Part shown: one piece after another, positions 7,354 to 14,172 of the stretch
Position numbering within the stretch: position 1 is the stretch's first letter
Layout: each line of letters begins with the position of its first letter
Source: Chromatiaceae bacterium
GTDB lineage: Bacteria; Pseudomonadota; Gammaproteobacteria; Chromatiales; Chromatiaceae
Direction: 5' to 3'
DNA length: 17,216 nucleotides
NCBI GenBank assembly: GCA_016714645.1
Contig: JADKCI010000012.1
Coordinates: 1 to 17,216, forward strand
The notes under the pieces: model-generated
The model's input: only the letters and a program-made list of their open reading frames with translations
Told to the model about the DNA's origin: nothing
The model's database searches: none
Made by a program: the position numbers and the translations under genes

Positions 7354-7528
7354 TGGCGGTCTCCTCCTGCGCTCGTCTCACCCGGCCGTGGCCGATGTCA
7401 AGGATGGACAGCAGGACCGGCAGATCCTGCTCGGGACGGTCAAGGAAGGCCATCGGGTCGACGTTGAACAGCAGCCCGTAACTGACCGCGGCCTGCACGA
7501 CCCTCTCGTCATGCAGGCTTAGGTAGGG
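7337..7528 (-). CDS. Tail assembly chaperone, C-terminal extension in the -1 frame (GT-type product)
   Basis: After the first chaperone stops at 7519, the -1 frame is open from 7528 (just after an in-frame TGA) to the TGA at 7339-7337. It gives 63 codons such as HDERVVQAAVSYGLLFNVDP and RPEQDLPVLLSILDIG, ending 17 bases inside the tape measure gene. It has no convincing start of its own: a GTG at VQAAVS follows GAGAGGG too closely. Two-product chaperones made by a programmed -1 shift just before the tape measure are nearly universal in long-tailed phages (lambda G/GT, P2 E/E'). The fused product would be about 199 residues. Translation of this frame is inferred from that arrangement and from its protein-like composition. 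Confidence 0.65.
   Translation of the reverse strand, partial: PYLSLHDERVVQAAVSYGLLFNVDPMAFLDRPEQDLPVLLSILDIGHGRVRRAQEETANGQRR
7519..7528 (-). promoter_or_regulatory. Candidate -1 ribosomal frameshift site
   Basis: The last codons of the first chaperone read CCT ACC TAA. The -1 frame over the same bases reads CCC TAC CTA and stays open for 63 codons. Because a TGA closes the -1 frame at 7531-7529, a shift must occur in these ten bases. A tRNA-Pro moving from CCT back to CCC keeps good pairing, and the TAA two codons later could provide a pause. This is not a canonical X XXY YYZ heptamer, so the exact site is uncertain. Confidence 0.4.
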
Positions 7529-7935
7529 TCACCGTCGTCGGCGAACCCCGCCTCGACCATCAGCTCGGTGGCTACCTCCAGAATGTCGCCGTCCGCGCCG
7601 ATCAACTCGACCACCGCAGACTTTGCGTCCGGCACCCCCAACTCGCGCTGCAGTTCGGGGTCACGGAACACCACCGGTTCGCCGTCCACCATCAACAGTT
7701 CACCGTCGATGCGGATCTCGCGGGTCTGGTTGGCGACCAGGGCGCGGGAGAAGTTCGCGCCCCGCGCCTTGCCCTTGTCGATCGACTTGGCCGCGGCCTG
7801 CATCTTCTCCACCTGGCCCAGATCGGTCGGGACATCGCACATCAACTCGATGCCGAGACCGTCCAGGGTGATCGTCAACTGCCGCTTCCGGCGAGCCGCT
7901 GCCCGTTCACGGGCACGCTCCAGCAGGGACGCCAT
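7519..7935 (-). CDS. Tail assembly chaperone (G-type)
   Basis: This 138-residue acidic protein lies between the tail tube and tape measure genes, the site of the lambda G / P2 E type chaperone that coats the tape measure before tube polymerisation. It has an N-terminal basic segment (LLERARERAAARRKRQLTIT), a central domain (MCDVPTDLGQVEKMQAAAKS, VANQTREIRIDGELLMVDG) and a C-terminal acidic helix (VVELIGADGDILEVATELMV) ending GFADDGDPT. The ATG at 7935 is chosen because it forms a TGATG junction with the tail tube stop; the open frame extends six codons further but has no better start there. The end overlaps the -1 frame of the second product. Confidence 0.82.
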   Translation of the reverse strand: MASLLERARERAAARRKRQLTITLDGLGIELMCDVPTDLGQVEKMQAAAKSIDKGKARGANFSRALVANQTREIRIDGELLMVDGEPVVFRDPELQRELGVPDAKSAVVELIGADGDILEVATELMVEAGFADDGDPT

Positions 7936-8351
7936 CAGGAACCCACAGCCCACTCGATGACGAGTTTGGCGGCTTCCTCGCCGTTGGCGTCAGCGGCCGG
8001 CGGGGTGAACTTGGCGACCCGGCAGTTGAACCACTGCAGCGGCTTGCCGACGCTCACCCCGGCGTTGTCGATGGCGACGACCTGGATGGTGGTGCCGTCG
8101 AACGTCGCACCCGCCTTCAGGTCCGACAGGAAGTTGGCGTGCGCGGCCGGGTCGATAAAAGCCTCCACGGTGATGTTGTCCACCTCGTAGTCGCCGGCCA
8201 GCACCTCCTTGGCGGCGCCAGCGGAACGGCGCACGCGGGTGATGCTGTGCGTCACGTCGCCGCCGGTGAACTTGTCCCAATCGATGACCGGGATCGGGGT
8301 GGTCGTGTTGGTCACCTTCACGGAGACCTTGTGCTGTGTCAGCAGTGGCAT
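7935..8351 (-). CDS. Tail tube protein (contractile tail)
   Basis: This 138-residue protein directly follows the sheath gene, the invariant position of the tube subunit in contractile tails (P2 FII, PBSX XkdM). The sequence suggests alternating beta strands around one helix: KVSVKVTNTTTPIPVIDWDK, DVTHSITRVRRSAGAAKEVL, DYEVDNITVEAFIDPAAHAN, then a hydrophobic C-terminal strand AAKLVIEWAVG. Its length matches XkdM-type tubes. The ATG has only a weak ribosome site and lies 15 bases after the sheath stop. It polymerises into the inner tube through which DNA and tape measure pass. Confidence 0.85.
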   Translation of the reverse strand: MPLLTQHKVSVKVTNTTTPIPVIDWDKFTGGDVTHSITRVRRSAGAAKEVLAGDYEVDNITVEAFIDPAAHANFLSDLKAGATFDGTTIQVVAIDNAGVSVGKPLQWFNCRVAKFTPPAADANGEEAAKLVIEWAVGS

Positions 8352-8366
8352 TTCGTCAACTCACTT

Positions 8367-9734
8367 TCAGATGGTCTGGTCGGCAGAAGCGACGTTTACG
8401 GTGAAGTCGACGAAACCGATCTCCTCGGAGAACCGGACGCTGACGACGGCGGTGATGCGGTTGTCGGACACGTCCGAACCGGCACTGACGGCCACCTTGT
8501 AGCCGGGGTCGGTGATGCCGTTGTCCACCAGCCACGGCCGGTAGTTCTCCAGCACACCGGCCAGCACGCCCTGCGCCTCAGTCAACACGGCAGGCTTCGC
8601 GGCCCGGCCGATGAACTGATCCAGCGCGCGGGCACACTCGTCCGCGATGGCGTTCACCATGTCGCGGAAGATGGCCTCCTGCAATTTGGTGTTGCCACCC
8701 ACGCCGGCAGCAGTCGCCCACACGTCCAGACCCACCGCGGACGGCAGGCTGCGAATCGTTGCCACACCAGCAGCCAGCAGAGACGTATGCGTGGTGTCAT
8801 CAACCTCGGTCAGCGGGGTCGCGGCAGCGCCACGGGCCAACTGGTGCGCGGCGCGTCGCAGCGGGGAATCTCCCACACCGAACGTGCGCATGGTCACGGC
8901 ACGCAGACCAGCAGCAAAGGACACGCCGTCGACGACCTTCAGCCCGCCTGCGCCGTCAGGCACCTTAACCCACGGATACACAAACGTGGCGTAGGACTGG
9001 TTCGCGGCGGTGATGCTGCCCTGCGCGGTGATCACCGTCGCGGCGGCGTCGGTCTGCACGGGAGTGAGCAACGCCAGACGGCGGAACGACGCGGCGTGCG
9101 CGTGCAGCGCAGCAGCAGCCCCGTTCACGCCAGGAACCGCGACAGCGCCAGGACCGGCCGCCGGGCCAACCCTAGCGAGCACCGTGGCCCAGACCACATT
9201 CGCGTAATCGTCAGCACCCGTTGCGAGCGCGGTGGCGCTCACGTTGCCCGAAGGCAACGAGGCCACAGTCACCGTCACGTCAGGGTCGATGCTCGCAGCG
9301 GCCTGCAGGCTGGCGGCGTCGGTGCCGACATAGGCCACCGTCTTGCTGCCCTTGACGATGGTCAGCGTCTTGCTTGCGCTTGTGTAGGCGGCGGTCCAGG
9401 CGTTGTAGTAACTGCCCGGCGCCTTGCTCGTAACCGTGATCTTGTTCGTGTCGAGCACGATGGTCGCGTTGACGGCAGACGGGCCGAACGCACGCTGCAC
9501 GACCAGCTCGGACCCGCCACAGTTGAAGAACGTCTCCGCGGCGTCGTACATGTCCACGCCACCGGAACGGGCACCGTAAGTGTTCGCGTAGTCGCGCAGG
9601 TTACGTACGATGCGCGGCGCGTCGGTCGGGCCGAACTGCGTCTGCCCGGCGACGATGAACCGGGCGGCGCGAGGGCCAGCCGGTGCAGTCAGCCCAGCAA
9701 CCGTGCCGGTGGTGATAGTGATGCGGTCAGCCAT
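8367..9734 (-). CDS. Tail sheath protein
   Basis: This 455-residue contractile sheath subunit is the decisive evidence for a myovirus. The N-terminus has APAGPRAARFIVAGQTQFGP followed by VRNLRDYANTYGARSG, the usual 'g.G..G.t..P..i.s...y...fG' region. The middle contains an inserted Ala/Thr/Val-rich domain. The conserved C-terminal core contains FVYPWVKVPDGAGG, PLRRAAHQLARGAA, GLDVWATAAGVGGNTKLQEA, IFRDMVNAIADECARALDQF and FSEEIGFVDFTVNVASA. The last strand would form the inter-subunit mesh. Sheath proteins are usually about 380-500 residues, so this is complete. AAGGAG (in the preceding miniprotein gene) supports the ATG at 9734. Confidence 0.93.
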   Translation of the reverse strand: MADRITITTGTVAGLTAPAGPRAARFIVAGQTQFGPTDAPRIVRNLRDYANTYGARSGGVDMYDAAETFFNCGGSELVVQRAFGPSAVNATIVLDTNKITVTSKAPGSYYNAWTAAYTSASKTLTIVKGSKTVAYVGTDAASLQAAASIDPDVTVTVASLPSGNVSATALATGADDYANVVWATVLARVGPAAGPGAVAVPGVNGAAAALHAHAASFRRLALLTPVQTDAAATVITAQGSITAANQSYATFVYPWVKVPDGAGGLKVVDGVSFAAGLRAVTMRTFGVGDSPLRRAAHQLARGAAATPLTEVDDTTHTSLLAAGVATIRSLPSAVGLDVWATAAGVGGNTKLQEAIFRDMVNAIADECARALDQFIGRAAKPAVLTEAQGVLAGVLENYRPWLVDNGITDPGYKVAVSAGSDVSDNRITAVVSVRFSEEIGFVDFTVNVASADQTI

Positions 9735-9825
9735 TGGCTGTCTCCTTCTTGCGGGCGGGCTTCACCGGCTCGGCGGCCGGTACAGGTTCGGGCGTGGCGG
9801 GCACGCTGACAGACACACGCGACAC
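9727..9825 (-). CDS. 32-residue Pro-rich miniprotein upstream of sheath
   Basis: A short open frame starts at GTG 9825, seven bases after an AAGGAG ribosome site (9833-9838). It ends at a TGA overlapping the sheath ATG by eight bases. The product is about one quarter Pro/Ala with a basic end (SRVSVSVPATPEPVPAAEPV, then KPARKKETANG). The ribosome site and the stop/start overlap support translation, if only to deliver ribosomes to the sheath gene. I recognise no family. It could be a leader peptide for translational coupling. Confidence 0.55.
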   Translation of the reverse strand: MSRVSVSVPATPEPVPAAEPVKPARKKETANG

Positions 9826-9851
9826 GGGCGCGCTCCTTCAAGGGGTTTGAG

Positions 9852-10415
9852 TTACGGGATCGGCTGGGAAGCGTCGAACACGGTCACGGACTGGTCGACG
9901 GCGTCGATGTCCTCGGGCGGGTCAAGATCGGTCAGGGTCTCGGTGACACGGGCGCGGAACTTCAACGTCCCCGCGGCCAGCGGAACCCCGGCGCGAGTCT
10001 CCGACGCCGCGCCCGTGGCCTCCGGTCGACCCTTCGGGCTGATGTCGATGTCGTCGGTCAGACCGGACGCGCGATAGATGCACTCACGCACCGCCAGCAG
10101 GAGCCGATCGCGGTCCTTGCTGGCACCCTCGGCGTCACCATGCACCCGGTGGTCGCAGGCGACGATGACCTCGATGTCGTAGGCGAACCACCAGGTGTCG
10201 GTGGTCACCTGACGTTCGTCGCCGGAATCGGTGGAACGCACAACCACAGCCGGGAAGTCGGTGATGTCCTGCAGACCGTCAGCCAGCAGGAACGCGACCC
10301 CCGCCGGGTCAGGGGAAGTCAGACCGTTGCCGGCCAGATGCGCGGCCAGGCGCGGCGGCACGGCTACCTCAAGGTAGGTGCGGATCGCCTCACGAATGTA
10401 TTCGTGGCCCTTCAT
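9852..10415 (-). CDS. Probable tail terminator / head-tail joining protein
   Basis: This 187-residue protein is encoded between the gpS-like gene and the sheath, the slot where a tail terminator (lambda gpU / SPP1 gp17 type) is expected. It has an N-terminal helix (KGHEYIREAIRTYLEVAVPP), then a beta region with FPAVVVRSTDSGDERQ, TWWFAYDIEVIVACDHRVHG and ASKDRDRLLLAVRECIYRAS, and a final strand segment (LKFRARVTETLTDLDPPEDI). A beta sheet followed by a helix bearing '..d.r..l...vr..l' is typical of terminator and neck proteins. The ATG at 10415 overlaps the previous stop (ATGA) with GAGG upstream, so the longer frame to 10457 is not used. The function is inferred from order and general shape. 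Confidence 0.6.
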   Translation of the reverse strand: MKGHEYIREAIRTYLEVAVPPRLAAHLAGNGLTSPDPAGVAFLLADGLQDITDFPAVVVRSTDSGDERQVTTDTWWFAYDIEVIVACDHRVHGDAEGASKDRDRLLLAVRECIYRASGLTDDIDISPKGRPEATGAASETRAGVPLAAGTLKFRARVTETLTDLDPPEDIDAVDQSVTVFDASQPIP

Positions 10416-10849
10416 CGCAGTGCCTCGCCCAGGTGGTCGCGGACCACGTCGACCCATTCGCGTCTCTCGGCGGCGCGCAGCGGAGGCACCGAGATCCGCG
10501 GTGGGGTGCTGCCGTGGCCGACCGTGTTGAGGATCGCCACATTCCAGACGCGGCGATCCGACTTGGGGGCGCCGAACGCGGCGCCCTGCTTGCGCTGCCA
10601 GATCGGCCTGCGACCCGAGATACCTTCACGCATAATACCGGTCTGCACCAGCGGCGAGACGCCTTCCCTGATCGTGGACGGAGCACGCGGTGCCCACCTG
10701 CCCCACCCGTTCGTGTCGAACACCGAATCCTGGCGGGCATCGAACTTCGCGCCCAGCGTGTCGAACGTCGGGCTGATGTCCGATGCGGCGGCGCTGAGTC
10801 CGTCGAGCGCACGTTCAACGGACTTCATGCCGATGACGTTGCTGGCCAT
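10412..10849 (-). CDS. Virion morphogenesis / tail completion protein, gpS-like
   Basis: This 145-residue protein resembles the phage virion morphogenesis family (P2 gpS, Mu gpG-like). The N-terminus is helical (MKSVERALDGLSAAASDI). FDTNGWGRWAPRAPSTIR matches the characteristic 'F...G...W.p...st....' box. PLVQTGIMREGISGR matches 'pLl.tG.l..si', and RRVWNVAILNTVGHGSTPPR replaces the usual 'H..G......PaR.f' end. The family acts in tail completion or head-tail joining. It starts with a TGATG overlap on the connector gene and ends by an ATGA overlap with the terminator gene. Confidence 0.75.
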   Translation of the reverse strand: MASNVIGMKSVERALDGLSAAASDISPTFDTLGAKFDARQDSVFDTNGWGRWAPRAPSTIREGVSPLVQTGIMREGISGRRPIWQRKQGAAFGAPKSDRRVWNVAILNTVGHGSTPPRISVPPLRAAERREWVDVVRDHLGEALR

Positions 10850-11226
10850 CAGGCGAACCCGGGCGCGTAGCGCAACTGGATGCTGACCAGCGTGCGACGG
10901 TCAGCCTCGCTCATGATCTTGCTGAGCATCTGCGGACTGGCCGTGTACGACAGTCCCTCGGGGCCGCTGTACTGCGCCCGGTCTTCGGGGTTCGTGAACG
11001 CCTGCGCCGCGATGCGTACCGCGATGCCCTTGGCGAGCGCCTGGTCAGACTCGGTGACCGTGTACTCGTCGCCCATGACGTCGAAGCCGACCACGTCGGT
11101 AACGCAGGCGACAGCGAACAGCACGGCCGCCAGGGCACTGTCGTCGTCCTTGGTGGCGATCGCCCGGTGTAGGTGGTTCTCCAGGTCGGTGACCGTCAGC
11201 AGGCCAGCCTCAACGGGGATCGGCAT
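10849..11226 (-). CDS. Head-tail connector (gp6-like adaptor)
   Basis: This 125-residue mostly helical protein follows the head genes. It has an N-terminal segment LLTVTDLENHLHRAIATKD, helices DDDSALAAVLFAVACVTDVV and QALAKGIAVRIAAQAFTNPE, and the ending GPEGLSYTASPQMLSKIMSE followed by EADRRTLVSIQLRYAPGF. The pattern 'vA.r.a.qa..NP......... G..ySy......LT..E...L' is that of portal-binding adaptors common in phages of Actinobacteria. GAGGGG before the ATG supports the start at 11226. It would form a dodecameric ring under the portal. Confidence 0.75.
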   Translation of the reverse strand: MPIPVEAGLLTVTDLENHLHRAIATKDDDSALAAVLFAVACVTDVVGFDVMGDEYTVTESDQALAKGIAVRIAAQAFTNPEDRAQYSGPEGLSYTASPQMLSKIMSEADRRTLVSIQLRYAPGFA

Positions 11227-11229
11227 GGT

Positions 11230-11403
11230 CTACCCCTCGGTCGTGGTCTTCTTGGCGGCGGTGCGCTTCTTCGGGGCGGCATCGAACCGGGCCAGTTCGG
11301 CATCCACCTGGGCAACGCGGTCGGCCAGGCCACGCTTGACGTAGCCTTCCCGCTCCTCTTTCAGGGCGGCCACGTAACCGGCGCGCTTCTCAGCGGCGCT
11401 CAT
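11230..11403 (-). CDS. 57-residue charged coiled protein with Lys-rich tail
   Basis: A short open frame begins with an ATG overlapping the upstream stop (ATGA at 11403-11400) and ends in TAG three bases before the connector gene. The product has one long amphipathic helix (AEKRAGYVAALKEEREGYVK, GLADRVAQVDAELARF) and a basic tail (APKKRTAAKKTTTEG). Similar helix-plus-Lys-tail small proteins are often found between the capsid and connector genes of actinobacterial phages, without assigned function. The Lys-rich end could touch DNA or the acidic capsid interior; that is inference. Confidence 0.7.
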   Translation of the reverse strand: MSAAEKRAGYVAALKEEREGYVKRGLADRVAQVDAELARFDAAPKKRTAAKKTTTEG

Positions 11404-11894
11404 TCGGCCACCGTCGTCTGGTCATCGACAAGCCCGAGCATGTTCAGCGCGGAAACCACCGCGGCGAGGATCGTCGTGTCGTCGGTGCCCTGCTCTCCGG
11501 TGATCGGCGCGGGCGTTGCGGGGGCGTAGAACGGGTCTGCATACGGGGTCGCGGCGCGGTCGATCTGCGCCGGGGTCGGATGCACCTCGATGACGTTGCC
11601 CTCGACGCGGAACTCGGGGCTACCGGCGTAGACGACGTAGTCCTCAGAGGTGGTCAGCACGACCGGAACCGGACCCTCGCCGAACGTGAAGTACGGGGTG
11701 TCGGTGCCCACCGTGTCACCCGCAGCGACAGTCACAGCGGCGAGGGCTTCGTCGGCCAGCGGGACACCATCGGCGTCGAGCGGGTCAGAGGTGTAGATGT
11801 TCTCGGTGCCCGTGTTCCAGTACAGGTTCATCAGGCCGATATTGAACGTGCAATGCCCGTTCTTGTACGGCTGGAGTGCGCCTTCATCGGCCAT
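11400..11894 (-). CDS. Post-capsid structural protein, possible decoration/head-fibre protein
   Basis: This 164-residue acidic protein is encoded directly after the major capsid gene. The N-terminal half has beta segments (GHCTFNIGLMNLYWNTGTEN, PYFTFGEGPVPVVLTTSEDY, SPEFRVEGNVIEVHPTPA). A Pro/Ala-rich stretch follows, and the protein ends with a short helix (ILAAVVSALNMLGLVDD). The '..aaV...L..LGL' end recalls segments of phage head-fibre and decoration proteins. The position suits a capsid accessory protein made in large amount. GAAGG eight bases before the ATG supports the start. The assignment is tentative; a neck protein is an alternative. Confidence 0.5.
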   Translation of the reverse strand: MADEGALQPYKNGHCTFNIGLMNLYWNTGTENIYTSDPLDADGVPLADEALAAVTVAAGDTVGTDTPYFTFGEGPVPVVLTTSEDYVVYAGSPEFRVEGNVIEVHPTPAQIDRAATPYADPFYAPATPAPITGEQGTDDTTILAAVVSALNMLGLVDDQTTVAE

Positions 11895-11930
11895 CGCGAA
11901 GACCTTCTTTCATGCATGGGGATGGGGGGT

Positions 11931-11972
11931 TGCGTGCCCGGCCAGGGAGAGGCTGACCTGACCGGGCACGCA
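11931..11972 (-). terminator. Strong hairpin after the major capsid gene
   Basis: TGCGTGCCCGG (11931-11941) is perfectly repeated in inverted form at 11962-11972, an 11-bp stem. After one mismatch the stem continues with four more pairs (CAGG 11943-11946 with CCTG 11957-11960). It lies between the capsid stop (11982) and the ribosome site of the next gene. In the transcript it is followed by ACCCCCC, not a U-run, so it is not a textbook intrinsic terminator. It may attenuate transcription or protect the 3' end of capsid mRNA. Confidence 0.5.
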
Positions 11973-11981
11973 GAAGGGGGG

Positions 11982-13385
11982 CTAGAACGTAGGTGCCACA
12001 GTCCCGGTTCCGTAAATGGCCTGAACGTGAGCCTGACGAAGGAACGTGTAGGCCATGAAGCCGAAAATTACAATGTCGACAGCGTTGCTCTTCATGCTCG
12101 GGCCGGTATCGGTCCGGATCATCATCGGCGCACTGGGGTCTTCCCACAGATGGCACTCAGGCAGCGACACCACGAAGATCTTGTCGTGGGTGGTTGCACC
12201 ACCCACATCGACGTTCGTCGCGATGTTGTTGTCGACAAATACCGGGGCACCGTTCGGCAGATAGCCGCGCGGGCCGGAGCCGTAGCCGGAGTTGTTCGCC
12301 ACGCCTGCGACGTTCAGACCGGCGTTAACCGGCTGCGCGATCAGCGGGAAGGTGGACGACAGTTGCGACTGGATCCACGCCCAACGACGCGAGTGCATGA
12401 TGAACGCGGTCCCGTTCGGATCCTGATCCAGTAGCGCGGCCTCCACGGCAGCACCGGCGGCGAGCAACTTCGGGTACAACTCCGCAGCGGTCGGGCTGCT
12501 GTCGGTGTAGGCAACCTGCGTCGCCACCGCGTCCAGGCCGGTGGTGGCCTGGTTGATGATGGTGGAATCGACGGTGGTGTTGTAGGCGCTGAACAGATCC
12601 TCCAGCACCACACTGTCGATGCCCGTGCCGCGCATGACGGACTTGCGGGACAGCGACTGGGCACCGGCCACCTCAAGCACATTCACGCTGAACGACGTGT
12701 CATCGATGTTCGTCTCAGAAACGGCCGACGTCTCATCGCTGCGGACAGCGGTGGTGGTGCCGGTCGTGATCTTCGCAATCTCGATGGTGTTGCCGGTCGC
12801 AGGCAGCGGGTGCTTACGCATCGCGTCTGCCAGCGGGCGGTTCGCCCGTGCCTTCGGCGCGTACAGGTCGGTCAGGTACGCCGGAACGACCAGGCTGCCG
12901 AAGTTCGCGCTGGGCACGTTCGCGCGGATCTCGCCGCGCTCGGTGCGCTCCTCGTCCATGTGACGGCCGAGGCGCTGCTGGGCACCGAAGTCGCCGAACA
13001 CGGCACCGGAAACGAAGTCCCGCAGGAACTCGGTGCCATCGGGGTCGGCGTCGGGGCGGTAGGTCCGCTCCTCACGACCCACACGGGCAACCTGATCGTA
13101 CGAACGGCGGGGCTGCTCATCAACGATCTGCGTACGCAGCTCGGCGATGTGGTCATCCTCGGCCTTCTCCGCACGCAGTGTGGCGAGGGCATCCTCGGCG
13201 CGCTGAACGGCGGCCGAAGCCTCGTCACGGGCGGCGATGGCGGTGGGGATCTCCTCGGCGGGGATCTCCGTGCCGGCGGCCACGTCGGAACGCATCTTCA
13301 TCAGGGTGGACTGCCGGGCATCACGCTCGGCGATAGCAGACCGCAGGGCGCTCTCGGCGCTCTGGATCAAGTCGTCATAAGTCAT
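11982..13385 (-). CDS. Major capsid protein (HK97 fold) with N-terminal delta-like domain
   Basis: This 467-residue protein starts at ATG 13385, set by AAAGGAAG (13391-13398) five bases upstream; the frame stays open to 13643 but that part is not protein-like. Residues about 1-100 are a charged coiled coil (MTYDDLIQSAESALRSAIAE, ASAAVQRAEDALATLRAEKA) acting as a built-in scaffold, expected to be cleaved by the protease encoded next to it. The remainder is an HK97-type capsid: FGSLVVPAYLTDLY, HPLPATGNTIEIAKITTGTT, VAGAQSLSRKSVMRG, GTAFIMHSRRWAWIQSQLSS, GPRGYLPNGAPVFVDNNIAT and IVIFGFMAYTFLRQAHVQAI. Order and length fit this family well. Confidence 0.93.
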   Translation of the reverse strand: MTYDDLIQSAESALRSAIAERDARQSTLMKMRSDVAAGTEIPAEEIPTAIAARDEASAAVQRAEDALATLRAEKAEDDHIAELRTQIVDEQPRRSYDQVARVGREERTYRPDADPDGTEFLRDFVSGAVFGDFGAQQRLGRHMDEERTERGEIRANVPSANFGSLVVPAYLTDLYAPKARANRPLADAMRKHPLPATGNTIEIAKITTGTTTAVRSDETSAVSETNIDDTSFSVNVLEVAGAQSLSRKSVMRGTGIDSVVLEDLFSAYNTTVDSTIINQATTGLDAVATQVAYTDSSPTAAELYPKLLAAGAAVEAALLDQDPNGTAFIMHSRRWAWIQSQLSSTFPLIAQPVNAGLNVAGVANNSGYGSGPRGYLPNGAPVFVDNNIATNVDVGGATTHDKIFVVSLPECHLWEDPSAPMMIRTDTGPSMKSNAVDIVIFGFMAYTFLRQAHVQAIYGTGTVAPTF

Positions 13386-13503
13386 GACGGCTTCCTTTCG
13401 TTGGAAGGGGTTGGTGTTATCGCCTGCCAGCGGACGGTGCGCAGTCTGCGTGCCCAATCGGGGACGGAGTGCCATCTCGTGCGAGTCAGGTACTGCGTGG
13501 CGA
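13386..13503. other. Largest non-coding gap, between protease and capsid genes
   Basis: These 118 bases hold the capsid ribosome site and a short CGCAG-T-CTGCG inverted repeat. A GTGGCGATC direct repeat flanks the protease stop codon, one copy in the gap and one in the gene end. I see no convincing -35/-10 pair. The break in an otherwise overlapping gene row makes it a plausible place for extra control of capsid expression. Confidence 0.4.
13391..13398 (-). promoter_or_regulatory. Ribosome binding site of the capsid gene
   Basis: AAAGGAAG on the minus strand stands five bases before the ATG at 13385. It settles the capsid start against several upstream in-frame ATG codons (for example at MALRPRL). 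Confidence 0.7.
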
Positions 13504-14172
13504 TCAGCCGGTGGCGATCGCCAGATCAAGGTGCGCGGCCTGGTGCTGCGCGAAGGTGGCACGCTGCACGGAACGCAGCCCGCCGGTCGTGTACGGGTTC
13601 GCACCCCAGCCGACGATGGACACATCGCCGCGGTGAAGGTCAACGCGGGTGATGCGGTACTCGGTGTAGTCCGGTGACCACTGGCCCGACTCGATGCGGA
13701 ACGCGAAACTCATCTCGTCGTACAGCCCGCTGCGCAACTTCGGCGCGGCGTAGGCCACATCCGGGTCAGCGGGATCAAGGTCGGCGTCCACGGCCAGGCC
13801 GTCCTCGCCAGCGGCCAGGCGCAGCGTGCCCAACGTGGTACGGGCGATGCGGCGCATCTGGTCATGCCCGAGCACCAGGGTCACGTCGAGGTCGTTGCGG
13901 GCCAACGTGTCATCGAACGCCGCGGCATCGATCACCTCGGAGTATTCGCCGAACATGTCCCACATCGGGTAGGCGCGCTCGGTCACACTCGCCACACCGA
14001 CGAACGTGAGCAGGCCGGACTCGCCAGCCTCGCGCACCTGCAGCGGGGACGACAGCGGGGCGCGGACCACACCGCGGCCACCATCGGGGGCGCTGCGGCG
14101 CTCGGAGGGGCGCTGTGTGATGCTGCGCAGACCGGCGGCTCGCTTCGCGGCCGGGGTGAAATCGTCAAGCAT
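13504..14172 (-). CDS. HK97-type prohead protease
   Basis: This 222-residue protein contains the elements of the HK97/U35 prohead maturation protease. TFVGVASVTERAYPMWDMFG leads to FGEYSEVIDAAAFDDTLARN, then VTLVLGHDQMRRIART with the candidate catalytic His103. GLYDEMSFAFRIESGQW carries the candidate nucleophile Ser155, and RGDVSIVGWGANPYT is the typical 'DVSiV..gAnp.t' end of the domain. It cleaves the capsid N-terminal domain during head maturation. The ATG at 14172 overlaps the portal 3' end by eight bases and is preceded by AAGGGAG. A 35-residue basic N-terminal leader and a 30-residue C-terminal tail flank the domain and could serve in packaging or self-cleavage. Confidence 0.9.
   Translation of the reverse strand: MLDDFTPAAKRAAGLRSITQRPSERRSAPDGGRGVVRAPLSSPLQVREAGESGLLTFVGVASVTERAYPMWDMFGEYSEVIDAAAFDDTLARNDLDVTLVLGHDQMRRIARTTLGTLRLAAGEDGLAVDADLDPADPDVAYAAPKLRSGLYDEMSFAFRIESGQWSPDYTEYRITRVDLHRGDVSIVGWGANPYTTGGLRSVQRATFAQHQAAHLDLAIATG

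Noticed and set aside
8139..9809. 556-codon plus-strand open frame opposite the sheath gene
   Set aside because: It is an antisense shadow of a high-GC3 gene. Its product is Arg/Gly/His-rich without recognisable domains, and the opposite strand encodes a clear sheath protein. The same holds for the other long plus-strand frames in the window.
13386..13430. GATAAC on the minus strand before the capsid gene as a -10 promoter element
   Set aside because: No acceptable -35 hexamer at 16-18 bases; the nearest TTGGGC is about 30 bases away.
13386..13643. Upstream extension of the capsid frame (86 more codons)
   Set aside because: The extension is Arg/Pro/Cys-rich, overlaps the protease gene, and a good ribosome site stands right before the ATG at 13385.
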